Assembly (NCBI GenBank): GCA_937927445.1
Contig: CALAOB010000069.1
Span: 1-45,590 of the forward strand
Reading direction: 5' to 3'
Length of the DNA stretch: 45,590 nt
DNA from: an uncultured Oribacterium sp.
Lineage (GTDB): Bacteria > Bacillota > Clostridia > Lachnospirales > Lachnospiraceae
Under the pieces are notes generated by a model. It saw nothing but the letters and a program-made list of their open reading frames with translations. It was not told where the DNA came from and searched no databases. Shown piece by piece: positions 34,240 through 42,604 of this stretch; positions within the stretch are counted from its first letter, which is position 1; each line of letters opens with the position of its first letter. Made by a program: the position numbers and the translations under genes.

Positions 34240-34244
34240 ACTGA

Positions 34245-34325
34245 GAGGGACATGACGATGCGGAGGGCGGAAGCATTGGCCCTGGCATAGCGGTGGCGTC
34301 AGTCACGATCCGAGAGGATGTCGCT
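34245..34325 (+). repeat. Mosaic repeat: CATTGGCC module joined to an M42-gene 3' fragment
   Basis: GATGCGGAGGGCGGAAG and CATTGGCC are followed by CATAGCGGTGGCG. At 34299-34325 there is a fragment whose minus strand encodes SDILSDRD and stop, resembling the end of the M42 peptidase (RDIISNGN and stop). The composite is closely similar to 45400-45470. Confidence 0.7.
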
Positions 34326-34328
34326 TCA

Positions 34329-35537
34329 TCACGCGTTGAATACGTGCTTGTCGAGGCGCTCAAATGCTTCCTGTACTCTCGAGAGCGGAAGTGCCAGATT
34401 GATACGTAAGTGGCATGGTCCGTGGAACATACGTCCATCCTGACATGCAACACCGACATCCCATGCAGCCTTTTCGACATCTTCGATGGTCTTTCCGTGC
34501 TTCTCACACCACTCGGTGCAGTCTACAAACAGCATATAGGTTCCTTCCGGACGGGATACAGAAACGCCCTCGAAGTGATCTCGGATATAGTTGCAGGCAT
34601 AATCGATGTTACCGGTGATGACTTCACGGAGCTCTTCTACCCACTCATATCCTTCCGGCTTATAAGCACCGATCAGTGCGTGCATGGAAAGGACATTCAT
34701 ACTGTTATAGTGTCCTAAGCTGGACTCCTTTTCTACGCGATCACGGATATGCTTGTTATAGATGATGTGATAGCTTCCGATCAGTCCGGCAAGGTTAAAG
34801 GTCTTACTCGGTGCATAGAGTGCAAAGGTACGCATCTTTGCATCTTCTGATATGCTCTGTGTCGGGATGTGCTTATGGCCGGTAGTGATGAGGTCCGACC
34901 AGATCTCGTCAGCTACAACCATGACGTCGTGCTTCTTAAAGATCTCCATCGCCTTTTCAATCTCCCAGCGCTCCCATACACGTCCGCATGGGTTGTGCGG
35001 TGAACAGAAAATGGTTGCATGGATGTTATGCTCCACGATTTTCTTCTCCATGTCCTCGAAATCCATACGCCATACATCGTTCTCGTCCTTTACGAGCTCG
35101 CTGTGAACGATGTGATAGCCGTTGTTTGTCAGACTGTTGGTAAAGCCGATGTAGGTCGGTTTGTGAACCAGGATGTTATCGCCCCTGGAGCAGTACACAT
35201 TAAGCGCTGAAATCACGCCGCCGAGAACACCGTTTTCATAACCGATGCACTCCGGGGTCAGGTCGGTGACGCCGTTTCGCTTCTTCTGCCACTGGATGAT
35301 GGCGTCGTAATACTCTTTGCGCGGGGAGAAGTAACCGTATGCCGGGTGCTTCGCCCGCTCGATGATGGCTTCCGGGATCGTCGGAACGGTCGGGAAGTTC
35401 ATGTCGGCTACCCACATCGGGATGATGTCGAAGCCGTCCTTCGGTGGCTTCGGTGCCATCTTCATCTGGCCGAGTGCTTCTACTGCGATCGCGTCTTTAC
35501 CGACGCGGTCCATGATGGATGTAAAATCGTATTTCAT
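34329..35537 (-). CDS. PatB/MalY-type PLP aminotransferase / C-S lyase
   Basis: The 402-residue cytoplasmic class I/II aminotransferase fold begins MKYDFTSIMDRVGKDAIAVE, then PMWVADMNFPTVP, a PatB/MalY signature. The PLP lysine is in ALYAPSKTFNLAGLIG (near 230). CSPHNPCGRVW and VVADEIWSDLI carry the usual Asn and Asp-x-x-Trp contacts. It is predicted to cleave C-S bonds of cystathionine or similar compounds. ATG 35537 has GGAGGAG upstream; an outer ATG lacks a site. It follows the TRAP/enolase genes on the same strand across a repeat-filled spacer and carries an AlbA-type palindrome copy in its promoter region. Confidence 0.87.
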   Translation of the reverse strand: MKYDFTSIMDRVGKDAIAVEALGQMKMAPKPPKDGFDIIPMWVADMNFPTVPTIPEAIIERAKHPAYGYFSPRKEYYDAIIQWQKKRNGVTDLTPECIGYENGVLGGVISALNVYCSRGDNILVHKPTYIGFTNSLTNNGYHIVHSELVKDENDVWRMDFEDMEKKIVEHNIHATIFCSPHNPCGRVWERWEIEKAMEIFKKHDVMVVADEIWSDLITTGHKHIPTQSISEDAKMRTFALYAPSKTFNLAGLIGSYHIIYNKHIRDRVEKESSLGHYNSMNVLSMHALIGAYKPEGYEWVEELREVITGNIDYACNYIRDHFEGVSVSRPEGTYMLFVDCTEWCEKHGKTIEDVEKAAWDVGVACQDGRMFHGPCHLRINLALPLSRVQEAFERLDKHVFNA

Positions 35538-35585
35538 GATGAATCTCCTCCGTGATTTTATTTTATTATATTGTCTCATATCTAA

Positions 35586-35795
35586 TCATATCTCGTCAAA
35601 AGAATCGATTCATGTGAGGAGATATGATAGAGATAAAGGTCGGGTGACGATATGGAAGACATTGGCCGCGGACATAGCAACGCCGGGCGGTTAATATAAT
35701 TCAGATTATGATAATTTGAATTATATTAACCGCCAGGCGCTGTATTTATACCTCTTCGGGTATATGTGGTCTGACCCCATTACGAAATTCTTAAG
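35586..35795 (-). repeat. Composite intergenic repeat, copy A
   Basis: From left to right it holds an operator-like ATCTCGTCAAAAGAATCG module, GATATGGAAGACATTGGCC (CATTGGCC 35660-35667), a long hairpin 35681-35739 (29-bp arms, one mismatch and one G-T, centre G35710), and a TATACC-TCTTC-GGGTATA hairpin. It ends in the GGTCTGACC module, which runs into the last codons of the upstream enzyme gene. Confidence 0.85.
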
Positions 35796-36949
35796 GCGTC
35801 GATCTGGTCCCAGTCGAGGTCGAGGCCGAGGCCGTCGCCGTCCGGGACGAGGAAGTTCATGTGCTCGTCGGTTTCGAACGGGGTCTTCGTAAGGGCTTCC
35901 TTGAGCGGGTTCGGATTTTCTTCGGACTCCATCATCTCGGTGTTCGGCATGGCGGCCGCGACCTGGAGGGTGGCGGCGAAGAGCACGGCGGAGCCGAAGC
36001 AGTGGAGGGAGATCTTCCGTCCGGAGCTTTCGCCGAGGGCACCGATTTTCCGGACTTCGGTGATGCCGCCGGCCCAGCCGACGTCTGGCTGGAGGATGTC
36101 GATGGCTTCGGCTTTCACCATGTTTTCGAAGTTGCGGAGGCCCTGCTGCGTTTCACAGCCGATGAGGCTGAGCTCCGGAACGGCCTGCTTCAGGCGCTGG
36201 TATCCTTCGATGTCTTCGAACGGGATCGGCTCTTCGAGCCAGCAAACGCCGAGCTTCGCGAGCTCTCTGCCACGTTCGATGGCAGTGAAAGAATCCCAGG
36301 AGGCGTTCGTGTCGACGAGGAGGCGGCCGTTACCGACGACTTCCTTTGCGATGGCGACACGCTGATAGTCATCCTCCACGGAGACAGCATTGCCCTGAAA
36401 TCCCATGTAGTGAAGCGGATTTCCCGGGCGGTCGAGATTTCGGCCGATCTTGATCTTCGCGTCGCGGTAGCCCTTCTCCATGTAGCCTTCGAGCTCTGCG
36501 CGCAGCTCGTCGAAGCCCTTACCGGCCTGATAGAAGCCGCCACTTGCGTAGGACGGGATGCGGTCGAAATGCTGGCCGAGGAGCTTCGCGATCGGCTGGG
36601 GGACCATCTTTCCGAAGAGGTCCCAGAGGGCGATGTCGATGCCGCTGATGCAGCCCATGATGAGGCCGCGGCGGCCGTGGGCGATCGAGCGCCAGTACAT
36701 GGTCTGCCAGATTTCTTCGATTGCGGATGGATCGCGGCCGATCAGCATCGCACCGAGCTCCTCTTCCACGATGACCTTCATCGCGGCCAGTGGCGCGCCG
36801 TAGGTGAATGCTTCGCCGATGCCGAAGAGCTCCGTGTCAGTTTCGATTTTCACGAGCAGCGCCTGCCGCGCGAAGGAGGTCGACAGCGCGTCACTGATCG
36901 GTGCGCAGGCACATCTTAATGGGATACCGGTAATGTTTGTAATTTTCAT
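35780..36949 (-). CDS. Enolase-superfamily enzyme (mandelate racemase/muconate lactonizing type)
   Basis: The 389-residue cytoplasmic enzyme is probably a sugar-acid or carboxylate dehydratase, racemase or cycloisomerase. The capping domain lies at residues 1-125. The barrel carries the Lys pair KIK in DAKIKIGRN (near 168). Metal ligands are Asp in LVDTNASWD (near 213), Glu in WLEEPIPFED (near 238) and Glu in IGCETQQG (near 263). DVGWAGGITE and the catalytic His candidate SLHCFGSAV lie near 290-320. It is encoded just after a TRAP transporter, which presumably brings in its substrate. The final LRIS and the stop codon come from a dispersed repeat, so the original C-terminus may have been replaced. 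Confidence 0.87.
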   Translation of the reverse strand: MKITNITGIPLRCACAPISDALSTSFARQALLVKIETDTELFGIGEAFTYGAPLAAMKVIVEEELGAMLIGRDPSAIEEIWQTMYWRSIAHGRRGLIMGCISGIDIALWDLFGKMVPQPIAKLLGQHFDRIPSYASGGFYQAGKGFDELRAELEGYMEKGYRDAKIKIGRNLDRPGNPLHYMGFQGNAVSVEDDYQRVAIAKEVVGNGRLLVDTNASWDSFTAIERGRELAKLGVCWLEEPIPFEDIEGYQRLKQAVPELSLIGCETQQGLRNFENMVKAEAIDILQPDVGWAGGITEVRKIGALGESSGRKISLHCFGSAVLFAATLQVAAAMPNTEMMESEENPNPLKEALTKTPFETDEHMNFLVPDGDGLGLDLDWDQIDALRIS

Positions 36950-36958
36950 AGATTCACC

Positions 36959-38257
36959 TTATACACTCATGCCGAGCGCGATCGGAAGGGACAGACTCAG
37001 CTGTGGAATAAAGGTCACCAGCAGGAGGGCTGCCAGAAGAGCGATTAACCACGGAACCAGTGCCTTCGAGAAGCGACCGATCGAGATATTGCCGATTTTA
37101 CTGATAACGAAGAGTACCAGTCCGAACGGTGGGGTCAGGAGACCGATCATCAGGTTCAGCACCATGATGATACCGAACTGTGTGAGATTGATCTGGTATG
37201 CCTTGAGGAGCGGCATGATGAGCGGAACCACGATGGTGATCGCCGATGCCGTCTCGAGGAAGCATCCGATGATCAGCAGGAAGATGTTGATGATGATGAG
37301 CAGCATGAACTTGTTGCTTACGATGCTGGTCATACCAGTCAGGATCATCTGCGGAATCTTCGCTCTGGTGGCCACATAGCCAAAGAAGGTCGCACCTGCG
37401 ATGATCAGCGCGATGGTGATGGAATCACGTACGGTCTCCTTCAGAACCATGATGAACTTTTTAAATGTCAGCTCTTTATAGATGACGATTTCGAGGAAGA
37501 GGCTGTAGCATACGACGATAGCGGCACTCTCGGTCGGCGTGAATACACCACCGTAGATACCTACGAGGAGGATGATCGGTGCCATCAGCGGGAGGAAGCC
37601 CTCTTTCAGCGCGTGTAGGAATTCACTTCCTGATGGAAATTTCGTTCTCGGGTAGTGACGGATGATCGCATAGATCGTTACAACCGCCATCATGAGCAGC
37701 GCCATCACGACGCCCGGGATGATACCCGCCATGAACAGCGCACCGACGGAAGCGCCAGATACGGTTGCATAGACAACCAGCGGGATGGATGGCGGGATGA
37801 TCGGTCCCAGAGTAGAGGAGGCCGCCGTAACACAGCAGGAGAAATCATTGTCGAAGCCATTTTCATTCATGGCCTTGATTTCGATACTGCCGAGACCACC
37901 TGCATCGGATACAGCCGTACCGGACATGCCGGCGAAGACCACCGAGCAGAGAACATTGACATGTCCCAGACCGCCCGGAAGCCAGCCTACGACCTTCATA
38001 CAGAACGCGAAGAGCTTCTTCGTGATACTTCCTGTGTTCATCAGCTTCGCGGCCAGTAAGAACAGCGGGATCGAGAGAAGGGTGAAGGAGTTGACGCCGG
38101 TATAGAGATACTGTGATAAGATACTCCACTTCATGCCGGATGTTACAAACATCAGTGCGCATCCGGTCAGTGCCATGCTGATATATACCGGAATCTTCAG
38201 CATGAACATCACCAGCATACATACTAAAAGGATGATTACAATCGTGTTTGTGCTCAT
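36959..38257 (-). CDS. dctM: TRAP transporter large permease, DctM-like
   Basis: The 432-residue membrane protein has about twelve hydrophobic segments. TRAP-M family text includes MALTGCALMFVTSGM, GSIEIKAMNENGFD, PIIPPSIPLVVYAT and LIIGCFLETASAI. It uses the sodium gradient to move a carboxylate delivered by the binding protein. It overlaps dctQ by 4 bases and precedes the enolase-superfamily gene by 9 bases, so the operon is dctP-dctQ-dctM-enzyme. Confidence 0.93.
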   Translation of the reverse strand: MSTNTIVIILLVCMLVMFMLKIPVYISMALTGCALMFVTSGMKWSILSQYLYTGVNSFTLLSIPLFLLAAKLMNTGSITKKLFAFCMKVVGWLPGGLGHVNVLCSVVFAGMSGTAVSDAGGLGSIEIKAMNENGFDNDFSCCVTAASSTLGPIIPPSIPLVVYATVSGASVGALFMAGIIPGVVMALLMMAVVTIYAIIRHYPRTKFPSGSEFLHALKEGFLPLMAPIILLVGIYGGVFTPTESAAIVVCYSLFLEIVIYKELTFKKFIMVLKETVRDSITIALIIAGATFFGYVATRAKIPQMILTGMTSIVSNKFMLLIIINIFLLIIGCFLETASAITIVVPLIMPLLKAYQINLTQFGIIMVLNLMIGLLTPPFGLVLFVISKIGNISIGRFSKALVPWLIALLAALLLVTFIPQLSLSLPIALGMSV

Positions 38258-38796
38258 ATGCCTAAATCTAACTCTCCTTCCTTTTTCTGAACCTCTGCCT
38301 TTTCTTCAGCATTGATATCGATCGTTTCCGGCTGGCCCTTCACGACCTGTATCAGCTTCACTGCACCGACGATGGCGAGGAAAGCAAAACCGACGAGCAT
38401 CGCATAGTAAATCCAGTTCATTTGTATCCATGTCATGGAAACCGCGGTTACACCCTTATTCACCGAAGTAAAGGTGATGAGACTGCGGATGCAGAAGGCC
38501 GCAAAGCCGATGACGCCGACATTGACGATGATGCGCAGTACCTTCTGTGCCGACTTCGGCAGGACCTTATACAGCATATCGACCGAGATATCTGCACCTT
38601 CCGCCATCGCGAGCGGCGCGCCGAAGAACACCATGATGCAGAAGCAGATTCTCGCAAGCTCCTCTGTGAAGTTCTGCCCGATGGTAAACAGTCTGCACAC
38701 GACCTGGATGACCATCAGTGAGAAAATCATAAAGAGAAGCACCACGCAAATCGTTTCTACAATTCTGAGATACGTTTTTGCTATTTTCTTTAACAT
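38254..38796 (-). CDS. dctQ: TRAP transporter small permease, DctQ-like
   Basis: The 180-residue protein has four hydrophobic helices. RLFTIGQNFTEELARICFC and FFGAPLAMAEGADISVDML are typical DctQ text. The C-terminus is a charged cytoplasmic tail (EKAEVQKKEGELDLGI). The ribosome site is GGAG. It is separated from dctP by a hairpin that should lower its level relative to the binding protein. Confidence 0.92.
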   Translation of the reverse strand: MLKKIAKTYLRIVETICVVLLFMIFSLMVIQVVCRLFTIGQNFTEELARICFCIMVFFGAPLAMAEGADISVDMLYKVLPKSAQKVLRIIVNVGVIGFAAFCIRSLITFTSVNKGVTAVSMTWIQMNWIYYAMLVGFAFLAIVGAVKLIQVVKGQPETIDINAEEKAEVQKKEGELDLGI

Positions 38797-38817
38797 GTTT
38801 TACTCTCCTACATTAAA

Positions 38818-38843
38818 TTTGGGGGCTGAGATCAGCCCCCAAA
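38818..38843 (-). terminator. Attenuating hairpin between dctP and dctQ
   Basis: TTTGGGGGCTGA and its exact complement enclose a 2-nt centre. There is only a short T-run on the minus strand, so partial read-through to dctQ is expected. Confidence 0.7.
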
Positions 38844-38855
38844 GATCGTTTCAGC

Positions 38856-39938
38856 TTACTTTGCGTAGCTCATAACCTCATCATATGTGGTAGACGTCCA
38901 CTTGCTGTTGAACTGCTCCTTATAGTAATCTTCAAGGGCGGCTCTGAAGGCATCTGTATCCACCTCTGTAAGTGTCATTCCGCCATCCAGACACTGCTGC
39001 TTGTACTCTTCACGATTCTTCTCAGCAAGCTCATCCGCATACTTAAGATCTTCTTCTGCACAGTCCTGAAGAATCTTCTTCTGATTATCACTCATTCTGT
39101 CATAGAGATCCTTGTGAATATAGAGACCAACAAATTCATATACGTGATTGGTCTCCATGATGTTCTTCTGAACCTCATAAAGCTTCAGTGTCGTCATCTG
39201 CTCATAACCACCCTCGCAGGCCTCTGCGACCTTCGTCTGCAGTGCGGTATACAACTCTGACATCGCTACGGTCGTGGAAGAAACGCCGAGCTTCGACCAG
39301 GTATCTACATATACGGTCATACCCGGAAGTCTCAGCTTCAGACCCTTGACATCGTCCGGGGTCTTCACTTCCTTATTGGCTGCCAGGACACGAACGTCAC
39401 GGTTATGGAAACCTAAGGTAACGAAGCCATTGTCCTCATAAATCTGCTTCAGCTTATCACCGATACCGGAATTCAGGATTGCCTCCTGCTGCTCCACGCT
39501 CTGCATCAAGAATGGTGCGTCGAGGAAGGTATATTCTGGTGCGTACAGATCCAGGCCCTCGAGACCCGCCATGGTCATATCCAGATCACCAGATGCAACG
39601 GCTGCATAGTTGTCACCTGCACTTCCCAGTGTTCCATCTGTGAAAAGGCTGATATCGATTGATCCGCCAGAAGCGGTCTTTACATCCTCTACAAACTTCG
39701 CAAGTGCGACGCCTGCCGGCGCATCAGCGGCATAAGCTGTAGCAAGGTCAATCTTAAATGTCTCCTCATCCGCTGCCTGTGTGCCCTCGGTCACGGTAGA
39801 TGTCTCCGCAGCCTTCGCGGTGGTCTCTGCCTTCGCGCTGCTTCCGGATGCACTCGAACCGGAGCTTCCGCAGGCAGCCAGTGATGCTGCAAGGATCGTC
39901 GCGCCACAAGTCATTGCGATAACTTTTCTTAACTTCAT
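38856..39938 (-). CDS. dctP: TRAP transporter substrate-binding lipoprotein, DctP-like
   Basis: The 360-residue lipoprotein has signal MKLRKVIAMTCGATILAASL then AAC (Cys 23) and a Ser/Ala/Thr-rich linker to about residue 55. The DctP fold carries FVEDVKTASGGSIDISLFTD, LKLRLPG (near 185, whose Arg binds the ligand carboxylate) and AMSELYTALQTKVAEACEG. ATG 39938 has GGGAGGG upstream. It is the first gene of the TRAP operon and divergent from a GntR regulator. The ligand is likely an organic or sugar acid given the enzyme encoded downstream. Confidence 0.92.
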   Translation of the reverse strand: MKLRKVIAMTCGATILAASLAACGSSGSSASGSSAKAETTAKAAETSTVTEGTQAADEETFKIDLATAYAADAPAGVALAKFVEDVKTASGGSIDISLFTDGTLGSAGDNYAAVASGDLDMTMAGLEGLDLYAPEYTFLDAPFLMQSVEQQEAILNSGIGDKLKQIYEDNGFVTLGFHNRDVRVLAANKEVKTPDDVKGLKLRLPGMTVYVDTWSKLGVSSTTVAMSELYTALQTKVAEACEGGYEQMTTLKLYEVQKNIMETNHVYEFVGLYIHKDLYDRMSDNQKKILQDCAEEDLKYADELAEKNREEYKQQCLDGGMTLTEVDTDAFRAALEDYYKEQFNSKWTSTTYDEVMSYAK

Positions 39939-40038
39939 GTTTATTCCCTCCCTGAGAACCGAACTGTTTTAGTGATTTCACTTTATCATCCTTTTTGCAT
40001 GATTAAAAAGCATTTATGTGGTATCATGGATAAGTACG

Positions 40039-40052
40039 TGATGTATACATCA
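40039..40052. promoter_or_regulatory. Palindromic operator candidate between dctP and gntR
   Basis: TGATGTATACATCA is a perfect palindrome in the divergent spacer 39939-40103. It is suited to bind the adjacent GntR-family dimer. Confidence 0.55.
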
Positions 40053-40103
40053 GTTTGCATATACGGAAGCGTCTGAGCTGTCCGAAAACGGAGAAAATCA
40101 CCA

Positions 40104-40751
40104 ATGCCTAATCTGAAAGACACAACTTATCTATTCATAAAGAACAAAATCCTGGATTGCAGCTACGCTCCGAACTCCTTCATCAACGAAGCCGAGATCA
40201 TGAAAGAAATCGATGTTTCGAGAACACCGGTTCGTGAGGCATTCAGCAAGCTCGAGCAGGAGGGCTTCATCGAGGTCATCCCGAAAAAGGGCGTTCTCGT
40301 AAAGGCCCTGACGATTTCGATCATCAATCAGACCTTCGAGTCACGCCAGCTCCTCGAGCCTTTTATCATCGAGAATTATATGAAATACGTCGATCGGAAG
40401 GAACTTTGCGCGATTATGGAAGATTCTAGAGCGATGCTTCATGCGCCGGAAAATCATGAAGTCTTCTGTGAGATGGATGATCATCTTCATCGCGTGATCA
40501 CCGATGCCTGCCCGAATGTTTTCTTCATCGATATGCTGAAGCATATCTTCGATCAGAATCAGCGGATCCGTAAGCTGAACGGGCCGGATATCTGGGAGCG
40601 ACATCTGGTCGCGGCGCAGGAGCACATCGATATCATCACGGCGATTCTGGAGGAGAACTATGCTGTCGCCGCTGATCTTATGCGGAAACACCTCAACTAC
40701 TCGAAGAGCACCGCGCTGATCAGCCTGAGCAGTAAAGCGATCAGTTTTTAG
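40104..40751 (+). CDS. GntR-family regulator with FCD domain
   Basis: The 215-residue protein has an N-terminal winged helix-turn-helix: INEAEIMKEIDVSRTPVREA, then FSKLEQEGFIEVIPKKGVLV (near 27-65). The helical C-terminal FCD-type ligand domain has His residues suited to a metal (DDHLHRVITDA and AAQEHIDIITAI). Such regulators repress carboxylate and sugar-acid genes until the ligand binds. It is divergent from the TRAP/enolase operon and most likely controls it. Confidence 0.88.
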   Translation: MPNLKDTTYLFIKNKILDCSYAPNSFINEAEIMKEIDVSRTPVREAFSKLEQEGFIEVIPKKGVLVKALTISIINQTFESRQLLEPFIIENYMKYVDRKELCAIMEDSRAMLHAPENHEVFCEMDDHLHRVITDACPNVFFIDMLKHIFDQNQRIRKLNGPDIWERHLVAAQEHIDIITAILEENYAVAADLMRKHLNYSKSTALISLSSKAISF

Positions 40752-40773
40752 TCACTTCGCAATCCCCTTGATT

Positions 40774-40929
40774 TTAAATGTGGCGGACAGAGACATTGGC
40801 CGCGGACATAGCAACGCCGGGCAGTTAATATAATTCAGATTATGATAATTTGAATTATTTTAACTGCCCGGCGCTGTATTGATACCTCTTCGAGTATATG
40901 AGTTCTGACCCCATTACGAAATTCTTAAG
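40774..40929 (-). repeat. Composite intergenic repeat, copy B
   Basis: ATGTGGCGGACAGAGA and CATTGGCC (40794-40801) are followed by a long hairpin 40815-40873 (29-bp arms, centre G40844, one mismatch). A GATACC-TCTTC-GAGTAT hairpin and the TTCTGACCCCATTACGAAA module follow, ending in TTCTTAAG. Lower-stem bases differ from copies A and C in a compensated way (GGGCAG/CTGCCC). Confidence 0.88.
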
Positions 40930-40948
40930 AATGGGTGATGGCGTGCGG

Positions 40949-42286
40949 TTACCAGCCCATTTCTGCGTAGATGTAGTCTTTCATCCGGAAGAGTGTATAG
41001 AGCGGGATGGACCATACATGTGTCTGACCGTCCATATAATCTCCGACATTTTTCAGGGAGGTCTTGATGGCCATCTTCGGCTGATATCGGTTACAGAACA
41101 GGTGCAGGCTTTTCGCTTTTGTGTTATCTGCGGACTTCACTTCGATCGGAATCGTGACGCCTTCATAATCGGTGATGAAGTCGATCTCTGCGTTTGCGTT
41201 TGATTTCCAGAACCAGCTCTGGATGCCCATGATTTTCAGCTGCGTATAAACGTAGTTTTCTGTGAAGGCACCTTTAAATTTGATGAAACTGTCATCTCCG
41301 TTTAGAATCGTTCTGTAATTCACGTTCGATTTTCTTCGGAGAAGTCCGATGTCGGACATGTAGACCTTGAAATATGTGTAGTCTGCCATGCCGGACAGCG
41401 GAATTTCCGGTGTGGATACCAGGTGCAGCTTATCGGCGATGCCTGCATTGACCAGCCACTCGAGTGCATCCTCGAGTTCCTTCGCCCGTGCGCCTTGCTT
41501 CACATGGGAGAAGATGAATTTGTTATTCTCTTTTGCGATCTGCACCGGGATGGAATCCCAGATCATCCGGATTTTGATGGCGGTGTCAGGGGTCGTGTGC
41601 TTTCCGAAGTCATCGGCGTAATCATTCAGGATTCGATCCTGCACGGCTTCCACGGCACGGTAGTCGTGGGTATCTACCCACTCCTGCACGGCTTCCGGCA
41701 TCCCGCCGACGATGTAGTAGTTTTTCAGGTACTTCTCGAGCGGAATCGTATAGAGTTCAGATAATGCACGCTCGCACGGGAGTTTCTTCACGCCTTCGAT
41801 GTAGCGCTCTCCGCCATCTGCTTTTACGAATTCTTCGAAGCTCATCGGATACATATCGATTCGGTCGACTTTTCCGACCGGGAACGAGATGCCTTCTTCG
41901 CGTAAGGCTACGCCGAGGAGGGATCCTGCTGCGATCACATGGAGCTCCGGCATATTTTCGCAGAAATACTTCAGTGACTGAATCGCCCGCGGACAGTCCT
42001 GTATTTCGTCGAAAAATACCAGTGTTTCACCGGGGATGATTTTCTTTCCATGAACCACAGTGCCCAGCTCATCGATGATCCGATCCGTGTCGAAATCATA
42101 GTTAAAGATGGACTGTAATCCTTCGTTTCCGTCGAAGTTGAAGTAGGCCATGTCGGCAAACTTCTCCTGACCGAATTTCTTTATGAGGTACGTTTTTCCA
42201 CACTGCCGGACACCGGTCACCAGTAACGGTTTCCTGTTTTTCTTTTCTTTCCATGTGCTGAACTGCTCAAATACGATTCTTTCCAT
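40949..42286 (-). CDS. AAA_14 ATPase with DUF4143 domain
   Basis: The 445-residue protein starts at ATG 42286, chosen for GGAGG eight bases upstream. Walker A is VTGVRQCGKTYLIKKFG (near 30), Walker B is LVFFDEIQDCPRAIQSL (near 95) and the sensor is VIAAGSLLGVALREEGIS (near 125). The C-terminal DUF4143 part contains MADYTYFKVYMSDIGLLRR and ENYVYTQLK, then FWKSNANAEIDFITDYEGV and IPIEVKSAD, a nuclease-like E-(x)n-D-(x)n-E-x-K pattern. The family is common and multi-copy in gut anaerobes with no settled role. Three 28-nt iterons at 32-bp period lie directly upstream. Confidence 0.87.
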   Translation of the reverse strand: MERIVFEQFSTWKEKKNRKPLLVTGVRQCGKTYLIKKFGQEKFADMAYFNFDGNEGLQSIFNYDFDTDRIIDELGTVVHGKKIIPGETLVFFDEIQDCPRAIQSLKYFCENMPELHVIAAGSLLGVALREEGISFPVGKVDRIDMYPMSFEEFVKADGGERYIEGVKKLPCERALSELYTIPLEKYLKNYYIVGGMPEAVQEWVDTHDYRAVEAVQDRILNDYADDFGKHTTPDTAIKIRMIWDSIPVQIAKENNKFIFSHVKQGARAKELEDALEWLVNAGIADKLHLVSTPEIPLSGMADYTYFKVYMSDIGLLRRKSNVNYRTILNGDDSFIKFKGAFTENYVYTQLKIMGIQSWFWKSNANAEIDFITDYEGVTIPIEVKSADNTKAKSLHLFCNRYQPKMAIKTSLKNVGDYMDGQTHVWSIPLYTLFRMKDYIYAEMGW

Positions 42287-42340
42287 ACATCTGTCCTCCA
42301 CATCCATGGTAACATTTTTCGACCGAATGTTCAAAGATAT

Positions 42341-42432
42341 GTTGCGCTTTTCGGTGGAATAAGTGTTGTGAACTTGCGTTTTTCAATGGAATAAGTGTTA
42401 TAGTGTTGCGTTTTTCGACCGAATAAGCGTTG
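42341..42432 (-). repeat. Three 28-nt iterons with exact 32-bp period
   Basis: Units 42341-42368, 42373-42400 and 42405-42432 follow the pattern GTTGCGTTTTTCGACCGAAT then AAGTGTT. A partial unit, AACATTTTTCGACCGAATGTT less its last base (42311-42330), lies closer to the gene. The spacers are 4 nt. They sit 55-146 bases upstream of the DUF4143 ATPase start. Confidence 0.88.
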
Positions 42433-42439
42433 TATGAAA

Positions 42440-42600
42440 GGGACATGATGATGTGGAGGGCGGAGGCATTGGCCGAAGGCATAGCATGCGCCTGGCGGTT
42501 AATATAATTCAGATTATGATAATTTGAATTATATTAACCGCCAGGCGCTGTATTTATACCTCTTCAGTTATATGGGTTCTGTACCGATTGGGAAGACGGC
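42440..42600 (-). repeat. Composite intergenic repeat, copy C
   Basis: GATGTGGAGGGCGGAGG and CATTGGCC (42467-42474) are followed by a hairpin 42488-42548 with 30-bp arms (only a G-T inside, centre G42518) and TATACCTCTTCAGTTATATG. A degraded terminal module (GGTTCTGTACCGATT) reaches almost to the M42 peptidase stop. The stretch 42287-42604 holds only repeats. Confidence 0.9.
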
Positions 42601-42604
42601 GGGA

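Noticed and set aside
42341..42432. CRISPR-like array of 28-nt repeats
   Set aside because: Spacers are only 4 nt; the pattern fits iterons or operator repeats instead.
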